Positions 1 through 8,677 of a stretch of DNA of 64,000 nucleotides are shown here, in pieces. The stretch is taken from assembly GCF_002119805.1 (NCBI RefSeq), contig NZ_CP021059.1, forward strand, positions 1,240,001 through 1,304,000, written 5' to 3'. The notes below the pieces were generated by a model that saw only the letters and a program-made list of their open reading frames with translations, searched no databases and was not told where the DNA came from. The stretch's first letter is position 1, and every line of letters starts with the position of its first letter. The stretch comes from Macrococcoides canis (GTDB lineage Bacteria > Bacillota > Bacilli > Staphylococcales > Staphylococcaceae). A program made the translations under genes and the position numbers.

Positions 1-402
1 CGCTTCCTTAAGCGTTGAATCATAGCCTAACACCGTGATATCTGTGCCATGTAATGTTGTCACTATCTTTACATCCTTGCGTGCTATTTGTCTGGCAAGA
101 ATCCCGCAAATTGCATGGGGCACGGCATAATGCATATGAAGAACATCAAGATCATACAGATTGATGACTTCCGCTATTTTTGTAGCAAGTGTAATATCAT
201 ATGGTGGATATTGGAAGACGGAATATTGATTGACATCCACTTGGTGAACTGTAATGTTCGGCATCTGAAAATGAATTCTAAATGGTGTGTTAGACGTAAT
301 AAAATGCACGTCATGTCCTCTTTTTGCCATTTTAATTCCTAGTTCAGTAGCAATAATTCCTGAACCTCCCATTGTCGGATAACATGTAATTCCAATTTTC
401 AT
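1..402 (-). CDS. bshA: N-acetyl-alpha-D-glucosaminyl L-malate synthase BshA (partial, C-terminus outside window)
   Basis: This is the first 134 codons of a GT4-family glycosyltransferase; the rest lies beyond base 1. The translation starts [16 protein letters not shown] and continues with HMHYAVPHA and a TLHGTDITV segment, the pattern of BshA. BshA joins UDP-GlcNAc to L-malate in the first step of bacillithiol synthesis in the cytoplasm. The start ATG (400-402) has a strong GGGAGG site. That site lies in the 13-bp gap after the mazG-like gene, so the two are probably co-transcribed. In Bacillus bshA lies in the same ypjD-ypjH region. Recognition of the family is firm; function is by homology. 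Confidence 0.9.
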   Translation of the reverse strand, partial: MKIGITCYPTMGGSGIIATELGIKMAKRGHDVHFITSNTPFRIHFQMPNITVHQVDVNQYSVFQYPPYDITLATKIAEVINLYDLDVLHMHYAVPHAICGILARQIARKDVKIVTTLHGTDITVLGYDSTLKEA

Positions 403-415
403 AGTGAACCTCCCG

Positions 416-733
416 TTATTTTCTTTCGAATCTATCAAAATCTCTCGTGTTAAATTTCTCCATCGTTCTTTCAAAATAATGTGTCAGATCGATATCCATT
501 GAATTTGCAAGCGTGATAAGTACAAACAAGTTATCTGCGAGCTCCATTCCAATTTCTTTTTCCTGTTCACTGAGTTTCTTTTGCTTTGGTCCATATACAT
601 GATTAATTTCTCTTGCAAGTTCGCCTACCTCTTCAGTAAGTCGAACTATATTTTCCATCGGTGTAAAATAACCAGTCTTAAACTGGCTGATATATTTATC
701 GACCTCATGCTGCATTTCTTCTAATGTTTTCAT
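416..733 (-). CDS. MazG-like nucleotide pyrophosphohydrolase (YpjD type)
   Basis: A 105-aa protein starting [11 protein letters not shown]. The frame stays open further upstream, but the ATG at 731-733 has a good AGGAGG-type site and the family is about 100-110 aa, so the longer reading is rejected. It carries the MazG helices, with [13 protein letters not shown] and [14 protein letters not shown] supplying the acidic Mg-binding residues (EExxE and ExxD). The expected role is cleavage of non-canonical or excess NTPs to NMP and PPi in the cytosol. It lies directly upstream of bshA, as ypjD does in Bacillus. The substrate is unknown. Confidence 0.88.
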   Translation of the reverse strand: MKTLEEMQHEVDKYISQFKTGYFTPMENIVRLTEEVGELAREINHVYGPKQKKLSEQEKEIGMELADNLFVLITLANSMDIDLTHYFERTMEKFNTRDFDRFERK

Positions 734-791
734 TCGTTTCCTCCAAGATAACAGAATATTATGTATAATATAATTTGAAAGGAGATTAAAT
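734..791. promoter_or_regulatory. Divergent promoter region between mazG-like gene and yitT-family gene
   Basis: Only 58 bp separate two divergent starts. The region is AT-rich and holds overlapping TATAAT-like hexamers on both strands around 757-772, plus a GAAAGGAG ribosome site for the rightward gene. No operator could be identified. Confidence 0.4.
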
Positions 792-1664
792 ATGAAAATA
801 CATCTTAATTTAATCAACATCATCTTCATTTTAATTGGTGCATTTATCTTTAGTTTCGGCATCGTTAATTTCAATATGACAAACGAACTGACTGAAGGTG
901 GCTTTACCGGTATCGCGTTAATATTATATCATTTATTTGGTACAAGCCCTGCTCTTATGAACTTAATTTTTAATATTCCATTATTTTTTGTCGGGTATAA
1001 GCTTCTTGGAAAGTTATCCTTTATCTATACGCTTACAGGAACGCTAAGTGTATCATTATTCTTATGGCTTTGCGAACGCTATCCGATGCATATCGATCTC
1101 AAGGAAGACCTGTTACTCGCAAGCTTATTTGGTGGCGTATTTATAGGGGCGGGACTTGGTATAATATTTAGATTCGGGGGCACGACCGGAGGTGTAGATA
1201 TACTGGCACGTCTGATGAAGAAATACTTTGATGTCCCTATGGGGAGAACGATGTTTGCATTTGACTGTCTTGTCCTTATTGCAACTTATATTACAATCGG
1301 TGACTACATCATAACGATGTATACGTTAGTCTGCGTATTTGTTGGTGCACGCGTGATAGATATCATTCAGGATTCCGGATACTCTGCTCGTGGCGCAATG
1401 ATCATCTCAGAACGACACCATGAAATTTCAGATGAAATCAATACTTTGCTTGAACGTGGGGTAACGATTATCTCTGCACACGGTCACTACTCGAAAACTG
1501 AACGACCCATCATCTATTGTGTAGTGCCAAGAAATGAAATTACACGCTTAAAACAGATTATTAATTCAATAGATCCTCATGCATTTGTATCATTACTCGA
1601 TGTACATGATGTATTAGGAGAAGGATTTACATTGGATGAATTTAAAAAACCGATCGAAAGATAA
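792..1664 (+). CDS. YitT/YpjC-family membrane protein (DUF161 + DUF2179)
   Basis: A 290-aa integral membrane protein. The first ~190 residues hold five or six hydrophobic segments of the YitT (DUF161) type, including the conserved GGTTGGVDILARL loop. The last ~80 residues form a cytoplasmic DUF2179 domain (GVTIISAHGHYSKTERPIIY). Domain order and length match Bacillus YitT/YpjC. The molecular role of the family is not established; a transporter-like function is sometimes suggested. The ATG has a GAAAGGAG site 8 nt upstream. It is divergent from the mazG-bshA unit and ends at a bidirectional terminator. Confidence 0.85.
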   Translation: MKIHLNLINIIFILIGAFIFSFGIVNFNMTNELTEGGFTGIALILYHLFGTSPALMNLIFNIPLFFVGYKLLGKLSFIYTLTGTLSVSLFLWLCERYPMHIDLKEDLLLASLFGGVFIGAGLGIIFRFGGTTGGVDILARLMKKYFDVPMGRTMFAFDCLVLIATYITIGDYIITMYTLVCVFVGARVIDIIQDSGYSARGAMIISERHHEISDEINTLLERGVTIISAHGHYSKTERPIIYCVVPRNEITRLKQIINSIDPHAFVSLLDVHDVLGEGFTLDEFKKPIER

Positions 1665-1671
1665 ATCAAAA

Positions 1672-1712
1672 AAAGTAGAGGGTGAGACATAAGTCTCAGC
1701 CCTCTTCTACTT
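1672..1712. terminator. Bidirectional Rho-independent terminator
   Basis: The hairpin arms are AGTAGAGGGTGAGAC and GTCTCAGCCCTCTTCTACT, with a small bulge and a 4-nt loop. An A-run lies on the left and T-rich sequence on the right. It separates the convergent yitT-family and yugP-like genes and can serve both. Confidence 0.85.
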
Positions 1713-1716
1713 ATAA

Positions 1717-2415
1717 TTAATCACTATTTCTTGCCATCATGAAGAATCTCAGGAATTCTGCCACTGCTACAGCTGTTGCTGCTACATACGTCATCGCTGC
1801 TGCTGATAATACACGTTTAGCATGTTTATACTCCTCAGCATTCACAATACCTAATTTCTCTATCTGGTTCATCGCACGTTTACTCGCATCAAATTCAACA
1901 GGCAGTGTGACAATTGAAAATAATACGGCAAATGACATTAAGATGACACCTGCCCAGATTGCCATAGAACCGATTCCTCCGCCTTGCTGAGAAATGCCTG
2001 TTAATACTGCCCCGATCATAATTAACAAGTAACTAAATGTTGTTCCTAAATTTGCGAGAGGTAATAAAGAACTACGTAACTTCAGCATACTGTATCCAGT
2101 CGCATGCTGGATCGCATGTCCAACTTCATGTGCAGCAATTGCAGTCCCTGCAACACTCGGTTGTCTAAAATTAGATGGGCTCAGTACGACAAGCTTCTTC
2201 GATGGATCGTAATGATCCGATAGAAAGCCTTCACCTTCTACTACTCTCACATCTGTAATTCCATTCGCAGCGAGTATTTCTTCAGCGACCTGCTGTCCTG
2301 ATTTACCACTCGTAGATTTTACTCTGCTATACTTATTGTAAGTTGATTTAACTTTATACTGAAAATACATCGGTACTAGCATAATAATAATAAAATAAAG
2401 AATATAACTCATCAT
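1717..2415 (-). CDS. Zinc-dependent membrane metallopeptidase, YugP family
   Basis: A 232-aa protein with a hydrophobic N-terminal helix (about residues 3-18). It has a zinc-protease motif HEVGH at residues 96-100 and further transmembrane segments near 125-175 and 205-228. Sequence and length fit the YugP neutral zinc metallopeptidase family, relatives of HtpX/M48 membrane proteases. The active site is expected at the cytoplasmic membrane; substrates are unknown. Two adjacent ATG codons (2415 and 2412) follow the AAAGGAGTG site and either could be used. It precedes no obvious partner gene and ends at the bidirectional terminator. Confidence 0.82.
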   Translation of the reverse strand: MMSYILYFIIIMLVPMYFQYKVKSTYNKYSRVKSTSGKSGQQVAEEILAANGITDVRVVEGEGFLSDHYDPSKKLVVLSPSNFRQPSVAGTAIAAHEVGHAIQHATGYSMLKLRSSLLPLANLGTTFSYLLIMIGAVLTGISQQGGGIGSMAIWAGVILMSFAVLFSIVTLPVEFDASKRAMNQIEKLGIVNAEEYKHAKRVLSAAAMTYVAATAVAVAEFLRFFMMARNSD

Positions 2416-2461
2416 AACACTCCTTTATAGATTTAATTTCATTCTAATTTATTGGTCAATT

Positions 2462-3040
2462 TTAATCAAATATTTTATCTCTTTTCATGATAAATAATAA
2501 AGCAAAGCTGATCACGCTTAACCAGAATGAAAAATAACCGATATGCTGTATATAGTCAGACAGCATACTGTAAACCGGATACTGCATATATACGTAGTCG
2601 ATGACATCATTATGAAATACCCATATCGCGGCAATGACTATTGATAGTAAGCTGACTCTAAATAAGGGAACAAATAATAACGCCTGAATCGCCATAATTG
2701 CATGTGAGATTATTAGCATCATTCCCATTGCCGTTACTTCATCTAAAGTAATAAACACGAGAATATTCATAACGACAGCCCAGACACCATATTTTATCAG
2801 CGTAACGAAAGCAAGAACTTCTATCAATGGAAGATGTCTATTCCAAACTATTGCCGTTAATGCAATCACTAAAAATAATGAAGCTGTCGGACTATCGGGA
2901 ACAAACGGCATGAAATACCATTTCGTCTGCTGGAGTTGACCTAAATACCAGTAGTATCCATATATCGTACCGACAATATTACACAATATGATAAATATGA
3001 GAAATTTTTTATTTTGTATCCAGTAATAATATTGTGACAA
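2462..3040 (-). CDS. YpjA-like DUF1405 membrane protein
   Basis: A 192-aa polytopic protein with about six hydrophobic segments, including FLIFIILCNIVGTIYGYYWY near the start. It is a DUF1405 protein like Bacillus YpjA, whose gene also lies next to qcrC. The start is a TTG (3038-3040) preceded by GAGGTGAT; no in-frame ATG fits. The qcrC terminator hairpin lies just upstream, so expression may depend on read-through. The biochemical role is unknown. The neighbourhood suggests a link to the bc complex, but that is inference only. Confidence 0.8.
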   Translation of the reverse strand: MSQYYYWIQNKKFLIFIILCNIVGTIYGYYWYLGQLQQTKWYFMPFVPDSPTASLFLVIALTAIVWNRHLPLIEVLAFVTLIKYGVWAVVMNILVFITLDEVTAMGMMLIISHAIMAIQALLFVPLFRVSLLSIVIAAIWVFHNDVIDYVYMQYPVYSMLSDYIQHIGYFSFWLSVISFALLFIMKRDKIFD

Positions 3041-3053
3041 ATGATCACCTCAT

Positions 3054-3086
3054 AAAAAAAGAATCATCTAGAATAAGATGATTCTT
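3054..3086 (-). terminator. Terminator after qcrC
   Basis: The stem GAATCATCT / AGATGATTC is a perfect 9 bp with a 6-nt loop, followed on the minus strand by seven T residues (3054-3060). It sits between qcrC and ypjA and would attenuate transcription into ypjA. Confidence 0.85.
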
Positions 3087-3093
3087 TAAAATA

Positions 3094-3882
3094 TTATTTT
3101 TTCAATGGTTTTCCGTTCTCGTCAGTTTCTTCTAAACCTTCGATAAACTTACTTACTTCATCGATTTGCTCTTTTGTTAAAGTGTCTTTAAATGATGGCA
3201 TTGCGCCACTACCATTTTCGACGAAGCCTTTAACACCAGCTGCAGGTAAATTAGATTTAACTAAGTTAGGACCAGCCCCACCTGTTAATTCTCCACCATG
3301 ACATGATGTACAGTTAGATTTAATAATCTTCTCATATGTCGGGTCTTTCTTATCTAAATTCGTAAATACGATTTTACCTTGTTGCGCTTGTTTCTTCCAG
3401 TCATGGTAATTAGAAGATTCCCAAGTTGTATAGAAGATGATTGCTACTGCTAATAACATAAATCCTGAAGCTAATGGACGCTTCGTCCACTTACGTTCTG
3501 GTCCACGGTCTAACCAAGGTGCTAACATTAATGCACCGAATGCAATACCTGGCATCACAATTGCACCGAATGTATTGAATGGACCTGAAGCATACGTATA
3601 CTTTAAGATTTGATATAAGAATAAGAAGTACCAGTCAGGTAATGGCGTATATCCAGTATCTGATGGATCTGCAATACGCTCTAATGGAGAAGGATGTGCA
3701 ACCGTTAAGCATAAGTATGCTACTAAGAATACTGCACCTGTCATCCATTCTTTTAATAAGAAATCTGGCCAGAAACTTTCTGTTTTACCAGGAAACTCTG
3801 AATAATCTCGATTTAACTTTGGCTTTTCGTATGATTTAATACGAGAATCACCAACAAATTTCATCCCTTTACCGCGATGCAT
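3094..3882 (-). CDS. qcrC: Menaquinol-cytochrome c reductase, cytochrome b/c subunit QcrC
   Basis: A 262-aa fusion of a subunit-IV-like membrane part and a C-terminal cytochrome c domain, as in Bacillus QcrC. The membrane part has helices near 48-62, 85-120 and 138-152, with PDWYFLFLY at 82-90 standing for the PEWY quinol-site motif. The c domain holds the haem motif CTSCH at 191-195 and a likely axial Met in GAMPS near 228. The c domain faces outward and accepts electrons from the Rieske centre. It is the last gene of qcrABC, 30 bp after qcrB. The ResABC maturation system in this window would serve this haem. Confidence 0.95.
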   Translation of the reverse strand: MHRGKGMKFVGDSRIKSYEKPKLNRDYSEFPGKTESFWPDFLLKEWMTGAVFLVAYLCLTVAHPSPLERIADPSDTGYTPLPDWYFLFLYQILKYTYASGPFNTFGAIVMPGIAFGALMLAPWLDRGPERKWTKRPLASGFMLLAVAIIFYTTWESSNYHDWKKQAQQGKIVFTNLDKKDPTYEKIIKSNCTSCHGGELTGGAGPNLVKSNLPAAGVKGFVENGSGAMPSFKDTLTKEQIDEVSKFIEGLEETDENGKPLKK

Positions 3883-3912
3883 CTATATTACCTCCTTTTA
3901 GAATATTCGTGT

Positions 3913-4587
3913 TTATAGTGGCCCCGAAATACCTTGTTTTCTGATCATAATAAAGTGAGCTGCTAACAACGCGAATAAACATGCAGGTAAGAAGAATACA
4001 TGAATCGCGAAGAATCGCGTTAAAGTCTGTGCTCCAACAATTTGTGGGTCACCGGCTAATAATGTTTTAACCCATGGTCCAATAAATGGAACAGATTCAG
4101 CAATTTGTAAACCTACTTTAGTCGCAAATAATGCTTTCATATCCCATGGTAATAAATAACCAGTAAATGATAATCCTAACATTACGAAGAAAATTAATAC
4201 GCCGACTAACCAGTTTAATTCACGAGGTTGCTTATAACTACCTGTAAAGAATACACGTAGCGTATGTAAGAACATCATTACGACAACTAAACTTGCACCC
4301 CAGTGATGCATACCACGTACAATAACACCTGCTGCAACATCATGCTGTAAATAATAAACTGATTTCCAGGCATTTACGATATCTGGTACGTAATACATTG
4401 TTAAGAACATACCTGATAATACCTGAATTACTGTAATAAAGAATGTTAATCCACCAAAACAATAAACGAATGCAGAAAAGTGATAAGCAGGGTTAACATG
4501 CTCAGGCACCTCATGATCTGCAATATCTCGCCAAATTGGTGTGATATCGAGTCGGTCATCGACCCAATCATAGATTTTATCGATCAT
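3913..4587 (-). CDS. qcrB: Menaquinol-cytochrome c reductase, cytochrome b subunit QcrB
   Basis: A 224-aa b6-type cytochrome b, the same length as the Bacillus protein. Four core helices carry the bis-His haem ligands: H94/H95 region and H108 in one pair of helices, H196 and H211 in the other. Cys43 (VYCFGG) matches the cysteine that binds an extra haem covalently in b6-type subunits. The protein oxidises menaquinol at the membrane and passes electrons to QcrA. It lies 11 bp after qcrA. This complex is absent from Staphylococcus aureus, so it helps to place the genome outside that genus. Confidence 0.95.
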   Translation of the reverse strand: MIDKIYDWVDDRLDITPIWRDIADHEVPEHVNPAYHFSAFVYCFGGLTFFITVIQVLSGMFLTMYYVPDIVNAWKSVYYLQHDVAAGVIVRGMHHWGASLVVVMMFLHTLRVFFTGSYKQPRELNWLVGVLIFFVMLGLSFTGYLLPWDMKALFATKVGLQIAESVPFIGPWVKTLLAGDPQIVGAQTLTRFFAIHVFFLPACLFALLAAHFIMIRKQGISGPL

Positions 4588-4598
4588 TTTGTCCCCTC

Positions 4599-5102
4599 CT
4601 ATTTCACTAATTCATTTTCATGTTTTTTACCGATTGTTAACATTCCGCCTTTTTCTCCAACTTCATATTGGTCTAAAGGTCCAAGTGGTGGTGTACCCGG
4701 AATATTCTTACCATTCTTCTCGTAACGTCCATTATGACAAGGACAGAAGAATTGATTCGGATTACTTTTGTCACCATTCCAAGCTACTGTACACCCTAAA
4801 TGTTTACACACAGGTGATAATGCGATAATCTTATCTCCATCTTTATACACCCATGCAAATTCAGTAACTTCACTTGTGTACCATGCATCTTTTTGTTCGA
4901 ATTTAAAGTCAACCTTAGTCGGTTCTTCTTTAATTTCCGAAACTTTAACGCTAGTAGTGATCATATCTCCAGCTGCACCACTTTTAAATACTGGATCTAG
5001 TGCAAAACGACCTAAAGGCATAACCATACCAGCAGCCATAAATGATCCAACTCCCATTAAGGAATAGTTTAAAAATTGGCGTCGAGTGACACGTTGGCTC
5101 AT
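4599..5102 (-). CDS. qcrA: Menaquinol-cytochrome c reductase, Rieske iron-sulfur subunit QcrA
   Basis: A 167-aa Rieske protein. The N-terminus carries a twin-arginine motif (TRRQFLNYS, residues 6-14) followed by one hydrophobic helix, expected of a Tat-dependent membrane anchor. The [2Fe-2S] ligands are in CKHLGC (99-104) and CPCH (120-123), including the two disulfide cysteines. It takes electrons from menaquinol at QcrB and delivers them to the cytochrome c domain of QcrC. It is first in the qcrABC operon, behind a clear sigma-A promoter at 5158-5186 and a GAGGGGGGAAAA ribosome site. Confidence 0.96.
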   Translation of the reverse strand: MSQRVTRRQFLNYSLMGVGSFMAAGMVMPLGRFALDPVFKSGAAGDMITTSVKVSEIKEEPTKVDFKFEQKDAWYTSEVTEFAWVYKDGDKIIALSPVCKHLGCTVAWNGDKSNPNQFFCPCHNGRYEKNGKNIPGTPPLGPLDQYEVGEKGGMLTIGKKHENELVK

Positions 5103-5157
5103 TTAATTTTCCCCCCTCTAATGCGATTCTTTTTATAAAATATACTAGGACATATCA

Positions 5158-5186
5158 ATTTTAGCCTATAAATATAGCTTGGTCAA
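5158..5186 (-). promoter_or_regulatory. Sigma-A promoter of qcrABC
   Basis: Reading the minus strand, -35 TTGACC (5181-5186) and -10 TAAAAT (5158-5163) are separated by exactly 17 nt. The promoter lies 56 nt before the qcrA ATG, and TTGTGACA lies just upstream of the -35. A redox regulator such as the SrrA encoded in this window would be a logical controller, but no site is proven. Confidence 0.75.
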
Positions 5187-5219
5187 TAAGATGTCACAAT
5201 TTAAGTACTAAAATTGTCA

Positions 5220-5645
5220 TTATTTATTCCAAAGCGTAATAATAAATTTCATCAATGATTTTACATTATCCTGGATAAATTCCTGCTTCATTTCATTATC
5301 CATCGATTCTAACGGAATGATATTCACTTTATGGACATTGTCAGCATCAATTTGTAATGTCTGTGGGCATACGACAATGATATTCTTGAACCCAAATTCT
5401 TTAAGCTGTGAATCTATTAGACTTACTGGATTATAATCTCCTAAAATTTGCACTGGAGGCAATACTAGAAGTCGTCCTTTAAACTGTTGTTCAGCACCTA
5501 AAGTTACGTATTGAATCATTTCATATTGATCTGCTATATCTAGTAATCGTGATGCATAGTCCGCTGGGATCGCGGGAATGATTGCAGTATCAATATATTC
5601 TATCTGATCATTCAGCAGCATCAGGTCATTATGATTAAAAAGCAT
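5220..5645 (-). CDS. YpiF-like DUF2487 protein
   Basis: A 141-aa soluble protein of the DUF2487 type, recognised mainly by its position between ypiB and qcrA, as in Bacillus, and by its length. No signal peptide, membrane segment or catalytic motif is visible; a central alternating hydrophobic pattern (NIIVVCP) suggests an alpha/beta fold. It starts 3 nt after ypiB ends, so it is translated in the same operon. Function is unknown. The conserved link to qcrABC suggests a role in bc-complex expression or assembly, which is inference. Confidence 0.75.
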   Translation of the reverse strand: MLFNHNDLMLLNDQIEYIDTAIIPAIPADYASRLLDIADQYEMIQYVTLGAEQQFKGRLLVLPPVQILGDYNPVSLIDSQLKEFGFKNIIVVCPQTLQIDADNVHKVNIIPLESMDNEMKQEFIQDNVKSLMKFIITLWNK

Positions 5646-5647
5646 TC

Positions 5648-6178
5648 TTATTCTCCTATCATCCGTAATAAATGCGTAAGCTGATTAAATTTATCCTTAT
5701 CTTTTTTCACTAAAGTTTCTTCAATCAGCAGCTCTATGTAACGTTTAACTTCTTTCTTTATAATTTCGTTATGCTGGATATAGTGAAGCTTGTTGTTAAT
5801 TTCTCTGTATTCAAAGTTATTTAATGATGTCACCACATCGCTCAGCAGTTCTTTTAATTCAATTTCAACATATTTATTATCATGAGGTATAACATCAAGA
5901 TAGATATCATGATTTAATGAAGATAAATAATGAAAGATGACAAAGGCATCGGTGATAATGCCGTGAGCAAGTACGAGATGACATTTAAAGTCTGGATAAA
6001 TAATCAGTCGATTAATAAATGCATCAGCTCTCATAATATGTATAAAAGAGAGTATATCATCTCTATCTTTTATTAAGTTTAAGATCCACACCGTGTTCTT
6101 GTTATCAATATTATGATTGAGCAGCAGATATCTTATATAGTTTCTGCGGTCATTGACAATATTAGTATGCGTCATCAA
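5648..6178 (-). CDS. YpiB-like UPF0302 protein with IDEAL domain
   Basis: A 176-aa cytosolic protein of the UPF0302/YpiB family. The N-terminal ~120 residues hold the family core (RNYIRYLLLNH, FINRLIIYP). The C-terminal segment RYIELLIEETLVKKDKDKF resembles the short IDEAL domain found at the end of YpiB. Two tandem ATGs open the frame, which overlaps the end of the TPR gene by 17 nt. The order ypiA-ypiB-ypiF-qcrA is that of Bacillus. The molecular role is unknown. Confidence 0.82.
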   Translation of the reverse strand: MMTHTNIVNDRRNYIRYLLLNHNIDNKNTVWILNLIKDRDDILSFIHIMRADAFINRLIIYPDFKCHLVLAHGIITDAFVIFHYLSSLNHDIYLDVIPHDNKYVEIELKELLSDVVTSLNNFEYREINNKLHYIQHNEIIKKEVKRYIELLIEETLVKKDKDKFNQLTHLLRMIGE

Positions 6179-7376
6179 ACTCCGGTTCCAGACTAATAAT
6201 TATTTTGTAGAGCTGTTCACTACGTGAATGATCTGCAATTTCTCGGCTGTAATAATAATAATCTTTCAGGAAAGAGACATTTTCATGCAGACTATTATAA
6301 GCCTCCTTATAGAAATGCTTTGCTTCTTTATCCTTTTCCAGCTGTTGATAGCTATAAGCCAGATGCCATAATATTTCTGGATCAATATCATCTTCGTCAA
6401 TGACTGTAAATAACTGGATCATCTCTTCATACATTTCCTCTTTGCGGTAATAATCGGCTAATACCAAACCTGCTTCAGTGTACGATGGATCGATTGTGAG
6501 TGCCTGGATTAAATAGTCTGCACCTTTATCATTATGCATCTTAATCATAATACGTCCTGTATCTGCAAGCAGCTCTTTATAAAATTCATTTAATCGTATA
6601 CCTTGCTGACCTACTAATACTGCATCTTCATATTTGCGTTCACTTTCTAGCAGCTCAACTAACAGCAGATATGCCTGCATAAAGTCTGGATCTTTGTCCA
6701 ATAACGACTGCAGTGTTGAAATCGCTCTATCGATTAGCCCAGATTTTTGATAGCTGATCGCTTTTTTGAAATAATCATCGCTCGTATAGTCTTTCTCGTC
6801 TATCTTCTCATAGTAAGCTACTGCCTGATCATAATCACCTGTCTGTAATAAACTATCAGCAATCCTTAAATTCAAATTGATATTATTAATTTCATCAATA
6901 CCACTATTCAGTAGTGTTTCATAATTTCTGACCGCTGGTAGATACCGACCATCAAAATAATAGAGTTCCGCTAATGCAAAGCTGAGCACCGGATCTTCAC
7001 TGGATAGCGCGTATGCCTCTTTCACCTTATCGATTGCAACTTCGGGCATGTCCTGCTGCTGATAGATATCTGCTTCAAGCATCAGTCTTTCTACTGTTTT
7101 TGGAAGACCATGCAAGATCATCAATGCTTTATCCATATCGTTCGTATCGATCAAGCTTTCGATATAAAAGCTTAACACCTCTGGTTCTTCAGGGTAAAGT
7201 TCAAACAGGCGTTCAAATACAAGTTTACCTTCTTGTACAATACCAAACTGCATCAGCGTAGTACCTAGTTCAAATAGCGCATCATGATCATCTGTAAATA
7301 AAGCGCTTTTGACATTATCGTTCAGACCTTCTAGATGCTGCAGATGAATCTGATCGATTAATTGATTAATGTCCAT
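6162..7376 (-). CDS. TPR-repeat protein YpiA
   Basis: A 404-aa protein composed almost wholly of tetratricopeptide repeats (for example LFERLFELYPEEPEVLSFY and IDRAISTLQSLLDKDPDFMQA). No signal peptide or catalytic motif is visible, so it is probably a cytoplasmic protein-binding scaffold. Its ATG overlaps the aroA stop by one base (TAATG), indicating translational coupling. Length and context match Bacillus YpiA, between the aro genes and the qcr operon. Its partners are not known. Confidence 0.85.
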   Translation of the reverse strand: MDINQLIDQIHLQHLEGLNDNVKSALFTDDHDALFELGTTLMQFGIVQEGKLVFERLFELYPEEPEVLSFYIESLIDTNDMDKALMILHGLPKTVERLMLEADIYQQQDMPEVAIDKVKEAYALSSEDPVLSFALAELYYFDGRYLPAVRNYETLLNSGIDEINNINLNLRIADSLLQTGDYDQAVAYYEKIDEKDYTSDDYFKKAISYQKSGLIDRAISTLQSLLDKDPDFMQAYLLLVELLESERKYEDAVLVGQQGIRLNEFYKELLADTGRIMIKMHNDKGADYLIQALTIDPSYTEAGLVLADYYRKEEMYEEMIQLFTVIDEDDIDPEILWHLAYSYQQLEKDKEAKHFYKEAYNSLHENVSFLKDYYYYSREIADHSRSEQLYKIIISLEPEFDDAY

Positions 7377-8677
7377 TACAACTCTCCTTCTAACTGCTTA
7401 ATATGTTCTATGAAGTTCGGATATGAAATATTTACCGCTTCAAATTGATTGATTTCTATTTCTGCCGCTTCAATTAATGCTGCAACTGCAAGCATCATTC
7501 CGATACGATGATCCCCGTAAGAATCAAAAGTATGACGTGTACGTTCACCCTTTACCTTTCCGTAAACAATCATACCGTCAATTGCTGGTTCTATCTTGTA
7601 ACCTAATGCATTCAATTCAGTAACAACTGTATCAATACGATTTGTTTCTTTCACTTTCAGTTCTTCAGCATCTCTAATCTCACTGACCCCCTGTGCATGC
7701 GCTAAGAGTAATGCGATCACTGGTATCTCATCAATAAGCTTAGGGATTAATGAACCTTCAATCTTTATCGCACGCAAATCTTTCGTATATGAAACGATAA
7801 TATCACTGATACGTTCTGTATGCTGAGCTTTGTCGATAACCTGAATATTACCACCCATCATTTTGACAACTTCTAGAATACCACTTCTCGTCACGTTCGT
7901 TCCGACGTCATTCAAAGTGATCTTGCTGCCAGGGATAATCAGTGCTGCAACAATAAAAAACGCAGCCGATGATATATCTCCAGGAATGTGGATATCCTTC
8001 ATCTTTAGATTATGAATGCCATTTGGTTTTAAAATAATCGTCTTATCATCAACATCAATATTAATATCACTCTCTTTAAACATCAATTCCGTATGATTGC
8101 GCGAGATGTCCTGTTCAGTGATGCGCACTTCTCTCTCTGCATATAGACCAGCTAATAATATCGCACTTTTCACTTGCGCACTATTTACAGGCATCAAGTA
8201 ATCTATTCCCTGTACTTTCGAAATATGTCCATCATTGATAATAATCGGTGTAAACTGATTATCCCTACCTTTAATATTTACACCCATCTGTCTTAATGGC
8301 TCGATGACGCGCCCCATCGGACGTTGGCGAATAGATGCATCTCCATCTAATACAGTCTTAAATGGAAGACCCGCGAGTAAACCGCATAATAATCGTGTCG
8401 TAGTTCCTGAATTTCCGGTATAAAGAATTTCATCAGGCTCACGAAACTGCTCATAACCTGGTGAATCAACGGTAACGCTATCCTCTTCTATTGAAATATT
8501 AACGCCTAGCTTCCTGAAAATATTAATCGTTGAAATACAGTCATCTCCTAGCAATGGCTTTGAAATCATCGTCTTACCTTTATTTAGACTCGCAAGCATA
8601 ATAGCACGATGTGTTATCGATTTATCACCAGGAACAGAAACCTCTCCTGTTAATGGTCCATTATATTTTAATTTCAC
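7376..8677 (-). CDS. aroA: 3-phosphoshikimate 1-carboxyvinyltransferase (EPSP synthase)
   Basis: A 433-aa EPSP synthase that joins phosphoenolpyruvate to shikimate-3-phosphate, the sixth step to chorismate. The N-terminal substrate loop PGDKSITHRA is present, as are GNSGTTTRLL and the C-terminal SYGDHRIGMML signature. Length is normal. The start is a GTG (8677) that overlaps the aroB stop by 4 nt and has an AAGGTG site; ypiA follows with a 1-nt overlap. The order aroC-aroB-aroA is compact and probably one transcript. Confidence 0.97.
   Translation of the reverse strand: MKLKYNGPLTGEVSVPGDKSITHRAIMLASLNKGKTMISKPLLGDDCISTINIFRKLGVNISIEEDSVTVDSPGYEQFREPDEILYTGNSGTTTRLLCGLLAGLPFKTVLDGDASIRQRPMGRVIEPLRQMGVNIKGRDNQFTPIIINDGHISKVQGIDYLMPVNSAQVKSAILLAGLYAEREVRITEQDISRNHTELMFKESDINIDVDDKTIILKPNGIHNLKMKDIHIPGDISSAAFFIVAALIIPGSKITLNDVGTNVTRSGILEVVKMMGGNIQVIDKAQHTERISDIIVSYTKDLRAIKIEGSLIPKLIDEIPVIALLLAHAQGVSEIRDAEELKVKETNRIDTVVTELNALGYKIEPAIDGMIVYGKVKGERTRHTFDSYGDHRIGMMLAVAALIEAAEIEINQFEAVNISYPNFIEHIKQLEGEL

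Noticed and set aside
88-342. Plus-strand ORF of 84 codons at the left edge
   Set aside because: It is antisense to bshA, whose translation shows clear family motifs; no ribosome site precedes it.
734-874. Upstream extension of the MazG-like frame
   Set aside because: It overlaps the divergent yitT-family gene, has no family similarity, and the ATG at 733 has a proper ribosome site.
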